From the NCBI GenBank assembly GCA_947380295.1, contig CANCQK010000004.1, positions 62,001-126,000 on the forward strand: a DNA stretch of 64,000 bases, given 5' to 3'. Source of the DNA: Bdellovibrionales bacterium (lineage in GTDB: Bacteria > Bdellovibrionota > UBA1018). Under the pieces are notes generated by a model. The model searched no databases. It saw only the letters and a program-made list of their open reading frames with translations, and was not told the DNA's origin. Position numbers and translations under genes: made by a program. Below are positions 27,050 to 36,500 of the stretch, piece after piece. The first letter of the stretch is position 1. Every line of letters starts with the position of its first letter.

Positions 27050-29885
27050 GAGACTTGATCGGGACACACGAAAGAGTCAGCTAGAGAGTCTCTTGTTGGA
27101 TCTATTGAGCCACTTCGTGTCCGAGCTTCATCCTTCAGCTGGAGTACGCTCGGTGACTCTCCATCAGTCGCTTCAGGGCGATCTGGGTATTGATAGTCTC
27201 GGTCGAGCCGAGCTGGCGTTAGAAATTAAACAAAAATTGGGTGTAGAACTTTCGGATCAGGTACTCTTTCGCGCAAGAACTCCACTAGACCTGTTGGATG
27301 CCCTGACAGAAGGAGAGATACATCCTTCCGTGATCCCATTTGGGGTTCGGACTCGAGAGGTAGAGTCGAGTAGGATTCTCTGCCCCTCTCATGCTCAGAC
27401 TTGGGTTGAAGTACTGGAATGGCACGCGAGTCACCATCCAAATCGAGCCTGTCTGGATTTCATTGACTCCGGTCAGGAGGTCCATGGCCTGACCTTTGGT
27501 GAATTGTTTCAGCATGCCGGTCGGTTTGCTGCCCAGCTTCAAGATGCCGGTCTGAAACCAAGAGAACCAGTAGCCTTGATGCTGCCGACTGGTTTTGATT
27601 TCCTCTTCAGTTTTTTCGGAGCAATTTTAGCAGGAGGCATTCCAGTTCCTCTTTATCCTCCGCAGCGGAGGGGGCACATCGAAGATGAGATCAAGCGACA
27701 GGTGGGAATTTTATCGAACTGTGAGTCTCGCTTTCTCATTACTGTCCCTGAGGGGATGAAACTGAGCCGAATTCTTAGGTTCATGCTTCCTCGACTCAAA
27801 CAAGTACTTTCACCTCAGCAGCTATCCTCCGGTCGGAGTTCATTTCGTTCTGGATCGATTGATAGTAATTCAACTGCATTTCTTCAATATACCTCTGGAT
27901 CAACGGGGAGTCCGAAGGGAGTGGCTCTCAATCACGCTAGCATTCTGGCTAATATTCGAGCCATCGGGGCAGCAATTCGGGCCAATTCAGCAGACGTTTT
28001 TGTGAGTTGGCTTCCGCTTTATCATGATTTTGGGCTTATCGGAGCGTGTCTTGGAAGCCTCTATTATGGGGCTTTTCTCGCACTAACGGCTCCAGAGACC
28101 TTTCTAGGTCACCCTAAACAGTGGTTATGGATGATTCACCACTATCGCGGTACGCTCTCAGGAGCTCCGAATTTTGCTTATGATTTTTGCTCAAGACGAA
28201 TCTCTGACTCGGAGCTGGAGCATTTAGACTTGAGTTCTTGGAGGGTGGCTATCAATGGAGCTGAACCCGTGAGTGCTGACACGATTCAGCGCTTCACTCA
28301 GCGGTTTAAGAACTATGGATTTCGTGCCGAGGCCATGCTCCCTGCTTACGGTCTTGCTGAATCTTCTGTGGGGCTAACTCTTCCACCATTAGAGCGACTT
28401 CCTAAAGTGGATCGAGTTGACCGTGAAGTTCTCACCAGAATCAATCGTGCAGTACCTGCCTTCCATGGGTATGATAGTCCTCTCGATCAACTGATCGTGA
28501 GTTGTGGGATGCCTCTGCCAGGCCATCGAGTAAGAATCGTCAATGAGGAGGATCATGTTCTTCCCGTGAGGGACGTCGGCCTCATTCAGTTTCAAGGACC
28601 TTCGAGTACCCAAGGCTATTATCGAAACCTCGATGCAAATCAATCTCTATTTCACAGTTCATCCGACCCCTCATATGTAGGCACGTGGCTGGATACGGGC
28701 GATCTTGGGTACCTGGCTGAAGGGGAGCTCTACGTGACAGGCCGCCGCAAAGACGTCATCATTAGAGGCGGTCAGCATTTTTTTCCTCAAGATGTGGAGG
28801 AAAAGCTGGCCTCAATTCCGGGAATACTCAAGGGGGGTGTGGCTGTGTTGGGTAGTTTGGACCCGATGACGGGGACAGAACGGATCATCCTGGTCGCAGA
28901 AACTCGAGTTCAGGATCAGAATGAAAAAAACGGTCTGTGCCAACGTTTGAGGCAGATGGCTAATGAGCTACTCGGATCACCCGTGGACGACGTCTTGCTG
29001 GTGCCCCCATTGAGTATTCCCAAAACCCCAAGTGGCAAGCTCCGAAGGGGGGCTTGCCGGGAGCTTCTTGAAGCTCACCATTTGGGTCGAGCCCAGCCGC
29101 ATTGGATGCAGTGGGTGAATGTATTTAGGGGGATATTTTCTTTTCGTCTGGCGCGGATGGTACAGACACTAGGAAATTTAATTTACGGAATTTATTCCTG
29201 TTTGTGGGCCATTCTGGTGGGTGCGGTGTTTTTTATAGGCGTGGTGATCCTACCATCCTTTAATGCTCGATACCGAATTGCGAGAGTTTGTGCACGGATA
29301 TTGCTCTTTCTTGTAGGGATCCGTCTCACCGTGATTGGTGCAGAGTCTCTCCCAAAGCGGGGAGATCAAGCTATTCTGGTTGCAAATCACGCAAGCTATA
29401 TCGATGCGATGGTACTCGTCGCGTCCATTCCCACTTCATTTCATTTCATCGCTAAGAAGGAGTTTCTGTCTTACCCCGTTTTAGGTTGGATTTTTAGTCG
29501 ATTGGGGTGCCGTTTTGTCGAGCGTTTCGATGCCTGGGCTGCAGTTCAGGATACTCGAAAAATTGCAGATTCAATTCTGAGGGATCAAATCTTACTTTTT
29601 TTCCCGGAGGGAACCTTCAGCGCCGAGGTCGGCTTAAAGCCCTTTCGAATCGGAGCTTTTGAGATTGCAACTCAGACTCAGACCAAAGTGATTCCACTCT
29701 CAATCAAAGGAGCTCGTCAGATCTTGAATGCTAATACTTGGATTCCTAAACGAGGTGAGGTCATCGTCAGCGTCGGTCCATTCATTCCTCCTTTGGAGAA
29801 GAGTGTGGAGAATGTCCTGGCATTGAAAAAGATAGCACGACAGCGCATCTTAGATGGCTGCGGAGAACCAGAAATTCCAGACTAA
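26997..29885 (+). CDS. ACP - fatty acyl-AMP ligase - acyltransferase fusion
   Basis: Three domains in one 962-residue chain. At ~25-105 is an acyl carrier domain with the phosphopantetheine serine in DLGIDSLGRAEL. At ~130-690 is an adenylating enzyme of the fatty acyl-AMP ligase group: TSGSTGSPKGVALNH, SWLPLYHDFGLIG, PAYGLAESSVGLT, DTGDLGYLAEGELYVTGRRK and PKTPSGKLRR. At ~700-960 is a PlsC-type lysophospholipid acyltransferase with membrane segments, VANHASYIDAM and FFPEGTFS. It likely activates a fatty acid, loads it on its own carrier and transfers it to a lipid acceptor at the membrane. The start is uncertain: ATG 26997 overlaps ppsA and lacks a clear ribosome site, while GTG 27042 is 17 bases from AAGGAG. 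Confidence 0.9.
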   Translation: MSFKGFTKRSLAKPSVHERLDRDTRKSQLESLLLDLLSHFVSELHPSAGVRSVTLHQSLQGDLGIDSLGRAELALEIKQKLGVELSDQVLFRARTPLDLLDALTEGEIHPSVIPFGVRTREVESSRILCPSHAQTWVEVLEWHASHHPNRACLDFIDSGQEVHGLTFGELFQHAGRFAAQLQDAGLKPREPVALMLPTGFDFLFSFFGAILAGGIPVPLYPPQRRGHIEDEIKRQVGILSNCESRFLITVPEGMKLSRILRFMLPRLKQVLSPQQLSSGRSSFRSGSIDSNSTAFLQYTSGSTGSPKGVALNHASILANIRAIGAAIRANSADVFVSWLPLYHDFGLIGACLGSLYYGAFLALTAPETFLGHPKQWLWMIHHYRGTLSGAPNFAYDFCSRRISDSELEHLDLSSWRVAINGAEPVSADTIQRFTQRFKNYGFRAEAMLPAYGLAESSVGLTLPPLERLPKVDRVDREVLTRINRAVPAFHGYDSPLDQLIVSCGMPLPGHRVRIVNEEDHVLPVRDVGLIQFQGPSSTQGYYRNLDANQSLFHSSSDPSYVGTWLDTGDLGYLAEGELYVTGRRKDVIIRGGQHFFPQDVEEKLASIPGILKGGVAVLGSLDPMTGTERIILVAETRVQDQNEKNGLCQRLRQMANELLGSPVDDVLLVPPLSIPKTPSGKLRRGACRELLEAHHLGRAQPHWMQWVNVFRGIFSFRLARMVQTLGNLIYGIYSCLWAILVGAVFFIGVVILPSFNARYRIARVCARILLFLVGIRLTVIGAESLPKRGDQAILVANHASYIDAMVLVASIPTSFHFIAKKEFLSYPVLGWIFSRLGCRFVERFDAWAAVQDTRKIADSILRDQILLFFPEGTFSAEVGLKPFRIGAFEIATQTQTKVIPLSIKGARQILNANTWIPKRGEVIVSVGPFIPPLEKSVENVLALKKIARQRILDGCGEPEIPD

Positions 29886-29912
29886 TTTTTATCAGGAGTA
29901 AGTCAAAAATAG

Positions 29913-31352
29913 TTAACGGTACATTGATCTCACCCATTCCGCCCAAGGGCTTCGGACCCGAAAAAAGGGATGCGATAGATAGAGTCCTGAGCGGCTGAGG
30001 AGTTTAATCTGTTCGTGAAATTCAGAGGACGTTCGGGGTAGGAAAATAGACACACCGGAAGCCTGGCAAATCTGGCGGTCCTCTGGAAAAGTGTATTTGT
30101 TTCCGAGGACGGTCCTGAGGACGCTCTGGTTCAAAACCATGCATGTGTGTTCAATGAGTTCGGTGAGGTAGACTGCGTCTCGTGAGGATTTTTTTAATCC
30201 AATCATCTCAATGGTTTTTAATAAATCCATTAAAAATAAACCTAAGTCTCTTGTCCCTCCAGCATAAGTGGGACTTTTTTCGATGATCAGTTTAACCGAT
30301 TGCCAGGTGTCGCTTTGCTGGGTCCAGTCCTGGAGCTCCTGAGCCAGTTGGTTCAGTGCAGGAACCAAATTTTCGAGAACCTCCTGAGACTTCAGGGTGC
30401 TCCCTGTGAGGGTCTCCGTGATTCTTGGATCGAGTCTGGTTTGCGTTCCTGAGGTCGAATCAAAAGACCTTTCGTAAAGCGTTGGAATAGAGGCTGCAAC
30501 GTGGAGCGCTGGATCAGGTGAGTGAGACTGAGATTGGGTGATCGCCTGCACAAGGTCTGTATAGTCATAGCCAGCGCAGCTTTCGATATCCTCGGAGCCA
30601 CACACAAAACGGGTCCAGGGAGCTACTTCGACCGCGTCTTCTAGGCTTTGCATGAAACAGGCGTCCCAAGCCAGAACGTCGAGCGGCTTTTTTCGCCAAC
30701 ATTGAATTTTTGCCAGAGTTGCTCTTAGATTGAGTTCTGAAAGCGTTTGCCATCCTCTACCGTGTCCCCAGAATACGAGCATCAGATTTTCAGATGGGTA
30801 GTCTTGCACTCCCCAGCGGACAAAGTTGGCAAATCGCTTTCGGGCAGGAATTAAAGCATGGGCGTAATACTCTGAGATGATCGGGGATTGCAGCTGATCA
30901 AAACTGAGCTGGGACAATTCTTGAGAGGTATTTGGAGTTGGAGTACTGGTTGAGTTTTGGAGGAGATGATAGCGTCGAACCCGTCGAGACTGCTGTTCTT
31001 CGATTTGAATAATCACATCGGCCTGAAAAGCGCTTCCTTCAATCTGTTTTTCTAACTGCAAAAGATCAGCAATGGCATATTTTTCAAGGTCAGGCGAGAC
31101 CATCATCGAGATGAGAATGGTCCAAGGCTTGTTGCACTTTTCTCGGTGCCAGCTTTTGGCCCGCAGGCGATTCTGGTAAGCACGGTAGTCTGCGTCTTGG
31201 AGAGGATCAAACTGGGTTTGTCTCAGTGATTTTCCCTCCCAAGTGCTCGCGCACGACTGAGATGGAAGAATCGTGATGGCCTCTGCTCTTGGGCTCCGCC
31301 ACAGAGTGCAGACTAAGGCGAGTAAGAAAACATACAAATAGTAAGATCGCAT
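29913..31352 (-). CDS. Secreted clostripain-family (C11) cysteine peptidase
   Basis: Begins with a signal peptide (RSYYLYVFLLALVCTLW). ATG 31352 has GGGGGGA five bases upstream, making it better than the upstream codon at 31430. The catalytic His is in LVFWGHGRGWQ and the Cys in LAWDACFMQSLED, followed by FVCGSEDIESCAGYDYTDLV. This H-G...D-x-C-x-M order matches clostripain-like peptidases, which cut after basic residues and are usually exported. The C-terminal region (~350-479) is helical and unassigned. It stands alone on the - strand, 28 bases past the end of the convergent acyltransferase fusion gene. Confidence 0.85.
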   Translation of the reverse strand: MRSYYLYVFLLALVCTLWRSPRAEAITILPSQSCASTWEGKSLRQTQFDPLQDADYRAYQNRLRAKSWHREKCNKPWTILISMMVSPDLEKYAIADLLQLEKQIEGSAFQADVIIQIEEQQSRRVRRYHLLQNSTSTPTPNTSQELSQLSFDQLQSPIISEYYAHALIPARKRFANFVRWGVQDYPSENLMLVFWGHGRGWQTLSELNLRATLAKIQCWRKKPLDVLAWDACFMQSLEDAVEVAPWTRFVCGSEDIESCAGYDYTDLVQAITQSQSHSPDPALHVAASIPTLYERSFDSTSGTQTRLDPRITETLTGSTLKSQEVLENLVPALNQLAQELQDWTQQSDTWQSVKLIIEKSPTYAGGTRDLGLFLMDLLKTIEMIGLKKSSRDAVYLTELIEHTCMVLNQSVLRTVLGNKYTFPEDRQICQASGVSIFLPRTSSEFHEQIKLLSRSGLYLSHPFFRVRSPWAEWVRSMYR

Positions 31353-31588
31353 AGGTCCCCCCGGACGGTGATAATCTATGTCGCTGAACTCAGGCCTGTC
31401 AAGAATTGTGGAGGACTGGAATTTGATCACCTATTTAATTCAATTCGAATTATTGCACGCAGGAACGTGTCGATTTTGACACGTCTTGTTATGAGTCGGC
31501 GCAACCTGCTAATGTTAAGAAGTGTTAATCTTTTCCGGGATTTCTGCTGATAGTGGTCTAGAAGTGAAAAACCGGAAGGAAGGATTCA

Positions 31589-33430
31589 GTGAGCACCAGG
31601 AGCTTAGTCAGAGCAAGAGTTCGAGAGTATTTGATGCTCGGAATCAATATTTGCCTCCTCGTCGGTTTGTCGGCTAACTTGGTTGCATGTGAGGGTCTTC
31701 TTAAAGACCCAATAGCGGCGGTTGCTAGTCTTTCTGCTAGTTCACAGATCGCCTCTCCAATTGTGCTGAGAGCTGTTCCTTTGAATGGCTCCGTTTACCT
31801 GAAGTGGAGTTTTGCAAGTCCACCTTCTCAAATTGCTAGCTACACGGTTTTACGAGGGAATAGTCCCGATAGCGAAGTGCAGATTGGGAGTGGGATTACT
31901 ACTGCTCAGTATTTTGACAAGTCCGTGGTCAACGGGGCCACCTATTATTATAGAATTCTTGGGGTGAGTAGCTCGGGTGCGGTGATCGGCTCAACTGAAG
32001 CTAGCGCCTCACCCGCAGGGAGTCTTTGTAACTCGGACTCTGGTCCATCCACCTTTGGAGCGGGCTCTGGCACATCTGGAGATCCTTATCTGATCTGCTC
32101 GGTCGACCACTTAAACAACATCAAAAATAGGCTCAATTCCAATTCCTTCTACTTACTGTCCGTAGACATTGACCTCTCGGGACAGAGTTTTACTCCGATT
32201 GGCACGAGTCAATCTAGCCCTTTTATAGGGACCTTTGACGGAGGCGGGTTTACTATCTCTAATTGGACTTACTCGGGTTCCAGTGACATCGCTCTCTTTG
32301 GGGACGCAGCTTCAGCAGTTTTTAAGAACCTTAGACTAGAAAATTTCAGTTTAACTAAGCTATCTCAGCGGGGTTATTTAGGTACACTAGTTGGTTTTGG
32401 GCAGCATGTTAATGTATCTAATGTTCAGGTCATTAAGACTCAACTTTCCACCTCTCTAGATAATTATGTTGGAGGAATCATTAGTGCATGTAACGGAAGT
32501 TGTTCACTCTCAAACTCTTTCAGTACTGGGCAAATCGGTCGAGGTGCGGTTTCACCGTCCGGTACGTTGAAAATTGGAGGCTTGATCGGTGGAGAAACCG
32601 GGACTAGCAGTATTGAGATCAGCTCTTCTTATTCGCTGGTTGATATCCAGGCTCCGACTTCAACCACCATGACTTCCCATCGCCTTGGAGGGTTGCTAGG
32701 TTGGATGTATTCTTGTGATCGTTTATCAATCTCGAATAGCTATACTCTGGGTCAAATCCTCATCTCCGTTCTGAGTGGAACTGGGATTCACTCTGGCCTG
32801 GGAGGTTTGGTTGGGTCCGGTTGCTCTAGTGGTGACACTGGCTCCTCGACGGTCAATAATTTTTTTGGGGGGGCTTTAGCTATTAATACTCCATCTAAAA
32901 CGGGCCCCTTGTTTGGCTCAGTTGGGTCGTTTTCGGGGGCTTCTGGTAATTTTTTTGACTCAACTCAACTCTCTGGACTCATCGCAGCTTGGCCAAGCCC
33001 GGCTCCGTCTTCCTACGGTTCGGGGTTACCAACAGCGACTCTTCAAAATGGGGCAGCTTATTCAGGATGGGATACTCAGATCTGGATTTTTGCGGCCAAT
33101 TCTTACCCTTTGCTTAAGAACGTACCTGGGATCAGTCAACCCACTCAACTCGTTGCGGTTTCGGCAACGGGGAGTGTTGCTTTGAGTTGGTCTGCACCTG
33201 TACAAAACCTGTCTGGCGGGTGGGTGAGTTACTCGATTTATCGAGGTACCGAGCCTGGGTCTGAGACATTAATAAAAAGTGGTGTAACAGACACCTCATG
33301 GGTGGACTCAGCTACAACTAACCCAAGCTCACCACCTTTGGGAGGGACGCTCTATTATTATCGGGTGCGTGCAGAGGGTAATGGGATTCCGTCAGGACTT
33401 TCCTCTAATTTGAGTGTCACTCCTCTTTAA
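31589..33430 (+). CDS. Surface lipoprotein with FN3 and GLUG-like repeats
   Basis: Starts at GTG 31589 with AAGGA six bases upstream. The signal sequence ends in a lipobox (L-V-A-C near residue 34), so the protein is likely lipid-anchored. A fibronectin type III domain follows (VPLNGSVYLKWSF...YYYRILGV), then a Ser/Gly/Thr-rich region with GLUG-type beta repeats (for example FDGGGFTISNWTYSG and IGGLIGGETGTSS), and a second FN3 at the end (VALSWSAP...YYYRVRAEG). Such repeats are known in bacterial surface adhesins and putative extracellular matrix proteins. A binding function is inferred; no catalytic site is visible. Confidence 0.75.
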   Translation: MSTRSLVRARVREYLMLGINICLLVGLSANLVACEGLLKDPIAAVASLSASSQIASPIVLRAVPLNGSVYLKWSFASPPSQIASYTVLRGNSPDSEVQIGSGITTAQYFDKSVVNGATYYYRILGVSSSGAVIGSTEASASPAGSLCNSDSGPSTFGAGSGTSGDPYLICSVDHLNNIKNRLNSNSFYLLSVDIDLSGQSFTPIGTSQSSPFIGTFDGGGFTISNWTYSGSSDIALFGDAASAVFKNLRLENFSLTKLSQRGYLGTLVGFGQHVNVSNVQVIKTQLSTSLDNYVGGIISACNGSCSLSNSFSTGQIGRGAVSPSGTLKIGGLIGGETGTSSIEISSSYSLVDIQAPTSTTMTSHRLGGLLGWMYSCDRLSISNSYTLGQILISVLSGTGIHSGLGGLVGSGCSSGDTGSSTVNNFFGGALAINTPSKTGPLFGSVGSFSGASGNFFDSTQLSGLIAAWPSPAPSSYGSGLPTATLQNGAAYSGWDTQIWIFAANSYPLLKNVPGISQPTQLVAVSATGSVALSWSAPVQNLSGGWVSYSIYRGTEPGSETLIKSGVTDTSWVDSATTNPSSPPLGGTLYYYRVRAEGNGIPSGLSSNLSVTPL

Positions 33431-33461
33431 TTTTCTGTTTTTTTCACAGTGACTGATGATT

Positions 33462-34460
33462 CTAGAGTAAGTAGTTCACACCAATTAGAGTGGTTGAAAT
33501 ATTAATACCATTAGAGCTCAAGACACCGGTGCTGAGGTTGGATGACGTCAGAAAGAGGGAGATTGGGTGTTCTGGGAGGATAGCGTAGCTGATGCCAGCA
33601 GACCAGGTGATCTCTAGAGTTGAAAAAGAATTGTACAGATCAGCGACATATCTGCCCCAGACAGAAGCGGCGAATTTACCCCCCAATCCAAACGTGACTC
33701 TTGGTACTAACTCAGGATTAAAAAATGGGTTATAGCCATAGGAGGCATTCGATGTGATGAAGTTCGAATAGTAGCAACCCACAGCTAAGTTCAAAAGTGT
33801 AGGCCCAATGAAGAACTTGAATCCGAGTCGAGCATCCCCGTTTAAAAACTGGGCGGAGTATTGACTCTGAGATCGGGAGATCGCAGTCAAGGTCGAGGAT
33901 ACCTGCCCAGTAGCCTCCCAGGTCTTGGTGAAAAGATAAGAGAAAGCTAATTGTCCTGTCAAGAATGTTACTGAGTTATTGGGAAATCTTGTCTGTTGAA
34001 TCAAGACGCTCGAGTAGCCCAATGACGGCTCTAAGGACCAAGGTTTGGCCGGATTTTTACGGCTGCTCATGGAGTCTGAGATTGAATCAGAACCAGCAAT
34101 CGATCTTGATTGGTTATCAGATTTTTGCTCAATCTTGACATCGGCTGCTGCAATCCAGAGGTAGCGCACACCGTTCCAATTTTTTTTCAAATCGATCGCG
34201 TAAAATCCGTTTTTTTTCTGCTCTGACACGAGCATCGCAGTGTTCTTTGGGTAGACTCCTAGACTCTTTGATTCAGGCTTCGGCTCTTTGAAAACTTTGG
34301 CTCCGGAAGAGGGTACCACTAGGGCCCTAACCCATTTGGCTGCGTGAGTCTGAGTAGGGATGAAACAAAGTATTGAAAGTATGAAAATCCAGCTGCGGAA
34401 GGATTTGAGTGGACACTTAATTCGTCGATTATGTGTAATAAAAATCAGTAGCAAATTCAT
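33462..34460 (-). CDS. SH3-like plus outer-membrane barrel-like protein
   Basis: Signal-like hydrophobic segment (WIFILSILCFIPTQTHA) after a longer-than-usual basic N-terminus, so the true start may be later. Residues ~40-115 look like a bacterial SH3 domain (alternating V-V-P-S-S-G-A-K-V-F, G-V-Y-P-K-N-T and Y-L-W-I-A-A). The C-terminal ~190 residues alternate hydrophobic and polar residues in barrel-like strands rich in Tyr, Phe, Ser and Thr. Bacterial SH3 domains often bind peptidoglycan, which would fit an outer-membrane protein tethered to the cell wall. Family not recognised. It is convergent with the FN3 lipoprotein gene, 31 bases away. Confidence 0.65.
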   Translation of the reverse strand: MNLLLIFITHNRRIKCPLKSFRSWIFILSILCFIPTQTHAAKWVRALVVPSSGAKVFKEPKPESKSLGVYPKNTAMLVSEQKKNGFYAIDLKKNWNGVRYLWIAAADVKIEQKSDNQSRSIAGSDSISDSMSSRKNPAKPWSLEPSLGYSSVLIQQTRFPNNSVTFLTGQLAFSYLFTKTWEATGQVSSTLTAISRSQSQYSAQFLNGDARLGFKFFIGPTLLNLAVGCYYSNFITSNASYGYNPFFNPELVPRVTFGLGGKFAASVWGRYVADLYNSFSTLEITWSAGISYAILPEHPISLFLTSSNLSTGVLSSNGINISTTLIGVNYLL

Positions 34461-34859
34461 ATTATTATTATTAAAGCATAAACAAATTTAACTCTAAATT
34501 TAATTATATCTTAATTTATTATTTTTCTTGATAAAAGTGTAAATATTGAGAGACGGAGTTAGTGATTTTGATTGAATACGGGGCAAATGCAAACCGCCTT
34601 GATGCTGCTGAGTCCAGCAGGCGGATGATCGTGAACATATTTTGCCAAGAATCCTTCGGACGAACGACTTAAAAGAAAAATGGGATAGTCTCTTGAAATC
34701 TGGAGGGGTAATTCCTCGTCTACCCATCGAGTAAATTGGCTCCATTTTTCGAAACTCGATCTGAACAACGAGGAATCCAAGTAGGAAATATGAGTTGCAT
34801 GAACTCAGGGCCGGAAAAGAATTTGACACTATCAACTCAGCTATGGTTAGCAACACATA
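34461..34859. other. 400-base gap, possibly a decayed gene
   Basis: The part nearest 34461-34540 is A/T-rich and probably a promoter region. On the - strand, a 73-residue frame at 34559-34780 has protein-like composition, including SSFEKWSQFTRW and AKYVHDHPPAGLSS. It has only a TTG start, no ribosome site, and a TGA a few codons upstream. An ATG in another frame just upstream would give MQLIFPTW before needing a frameshift to join it. This could be the remains of a gene, or chance. An overlapping 118-residue frame on the same strand looks less protein-like. No firm gene is called. Confidence 0.3.
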
Positions 34860-35630
34860 ATGAGTTATCTAAAAAAGAGTTTGGTTTTTGTTTCATTTCT
34901 GGTTCATTTGAATCCTGCCGCCATTTATGCTTGCCCCCCAAGCTCTCAGTGTACAAGTCCAGCTCAGGTTAAAGTCGAGTTGGTCGAACTTAGATCGCTC
35001 AATGAGATCACGATCCAAGAAATCGATCTCCTGATCTCAGAGTTGGGTAGTAGTGCTAGCATTGCTCGCCAAAAAATCGGCCACGTCATCCAAAGTATCG
35101 ACGACAAAGTAAAAACCTTATCTCAGTCGCCCATGCTCGTTCAGTGCAACACCCTGACTAAAACCGTTGCGAAGCACCATTTTAAATCGCGCACCTTGTA
35201 TCGGCTTCCTCGATTTGTGGGATTCGATTGTAAGGAGTGTGGGTTCGGAACTCTGGAAAGTTGGGCCTACCGGGTTGCAAGATCAGTCTGCCCAGGTGAC
35301 GAGTGTTGTTGGTTTGTATGGGGTTCTTTCTTGTGTGCGGGGGTGCAAAACTATGCTTACCAATGGATCTTGTCTCCATTGACTGGCTGGGATTGTACCG
35401 AGGTGGATTGCAAGACTGAGCTTCCTAGTGGGGATGTCCGCCGATGGGCAGTTTCACTCAAGCAAGGCTTGACTCAGCTTAATGCTAGATTTGAAGATCT
35501 CATTGAAAATGCTGGTAGTGGCGAAATCCCTGATGGTCCAAGATTTGATGCACCAGAGGCGCTACCTTCAGCTCCAGATGATGTTAGTTTTGCTGGTAAT
35601 GATGATCCCCGCACTGGTATCAGTAAGTAG
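34860..35630 (+). CDS. Secreted cysteine-rich hypothetical protein
   Basis: 256 residues. Signal peptide (about residues 1-24, ending A-I-Y-A before C-P-P-S-S-Q-C). The helical part at ~35-85 is followed by a Cys-rich middle: DCKECGFG, CPGDECCWFVWG and DCTEVDC. The C-terminus is acidic and rich in Pro and Asp (DAPEALPSAPDDVSF). About a dozen cysteines suggest a disulfide-bonded exported protein. Family unknown. It is not in an obvious operon. Confidence 0.65.
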   Translation: MSYLKKSLVFVSFLVHLNPAAIYACPPSSQCTSPAQVKVELVELRSLNEITIQEIDLLISELGSSASIARQKIGHVIQSIDDKVKTLSQSPMLVQCNTLTKTVAKHHFKSRTLYRLPRFVGFDCKECGFGTLESWAYRVARSVCPGDECCWFVWGSFLCAGVQNYAYQWILSPLTGWDCTEVDCKTELPSGDVRRWAVSLKQGLTQLNARFEDLIENAGSGEIPDGPRFDAPEALPSAPDDVSFAGNDDPRTGISK

Positions 35631-35728
35631 CCTAATCGTTCGTCATTCTTAACGAGTAAAAAACGATTAAAAAGAGAGAGTTAAAACCCAAATGTACTCC
35701 TTCTGTAGTTTTGAGAGAATTAAGCTAC

Positions 35729-36115
35729 CTATTTTTCATAGGTTTTGTATATTTTAGCCCCGCTTGGATCTGTAATTTCTTTATGCACTAGAGATTTTCC
35801 ATTTTCTGTCGCTATCCGCAATGACTTGGAAACACGACCATCTGGAGAGAGCTTTAATCGTCTAACCGACTTAATCTTGTCATCAGCTCCCAAATGCATT
35901 TTATCTTCGTAAATATGACCATCTTTAGTGATTTGACGAGTTTCGATGACTCTTGACCCGTCCGTTTTTTGTTTTACTTTTCCGTCTCGGATCGCTGTAT
36001 TAAGAAGCTCGTTCGTATGTTTACCGCAATAGGCTACTTGAGCTTGATTGCCTAAGAAAACGACACAAACTAAAGAAAGTAATTTCGACTTTTTAAGTAA
36101 ACTGAAACTCATCAT
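35729..36115 (-). CDS. Small secreted hypothetical protein
   Basis: 128 residues. Signal peptide (LLSLVCVVFLGNQAQVAYC, about residues 11-30). The mature part is a charged repeat-like beta sequence with D-G turns (KTDGSRVIETRQITKDGHIY, then SPDGRVSKSLRIATENGK), like several short periplasmic or surface proteins. GGAG precedes the double ATG at 36115/36112. Family not recognised. Confidence 0.6.
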   Translation of the reverse strand: MMSFSLLKKSKLLSLVCVVFLGNQAQVAYCGKHTNELLNTAIRDGKVKQKTDGSRVIETRQITKDGHIYEDKMHLGADDKIKSVRRLKLSPDGRVSKSLRIATENGKSLVHKEITDPSGAKIYKTYEK

Positions 36116-36500
36116 GGCTTATTTCTCCTTAGAGATAAAAAGTAACAGACGTTTTGCTCTATTATATGTGTTTTTAAATAAAAAATAAAAATCTTCTCTG
36201 CTATAGGTGTGTCTGAATTGATCCGTAATAGATACTGATGTTTGGGTGAGTTGAGTCTTAGTTGACTCAGTAAGTAGAGACGTTTTTCCGGGGGACGGAG
36301 TAGCGATTGGATGAGTTCTAGTTGCTGGTTTGAGTGTTATGCCGGCTAGCGTCTCCGAGGGGCCGGGGTAAGGCTTTGTCGTCCGGGTAAATTTAAAGAA
36401 TTCACTGAATCAGAGTTGAACTCTTTCGGTCTTTCATCTAAGCTGCCGGGTTTGACACCATTCAATTCAGTGTAGTGTTTTTAGCCTAAGGAGTCCCACG
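36116..36500. other. 385-base gap with GC-rich folded segment
   Basis: No frame of note. After an A/T-rich stretch (36160-36200) the sequence turns GC-rich and can fold. TGAGTC (36253-36258) and GACTCA (36264-36269) form a small hairpin. GAGACG (36277-36282) can pair with CGTCTC (36350-36355) across 67 bases that include CCGG on each side. It precedes the methyltransferase gene in the same direction and may be its leader or a small RNA. I could not match it to a known RNA class. Confidence 0.35.

Noticed and set aside
34500..34856. 118-codon - strand frame in the gap before 34860
   Set aside because: Composition looks like random translation (Ser, Arg and Lys clusters); the overlapping frame at 34559-34780 is more protein-like, and neither has a proper start.
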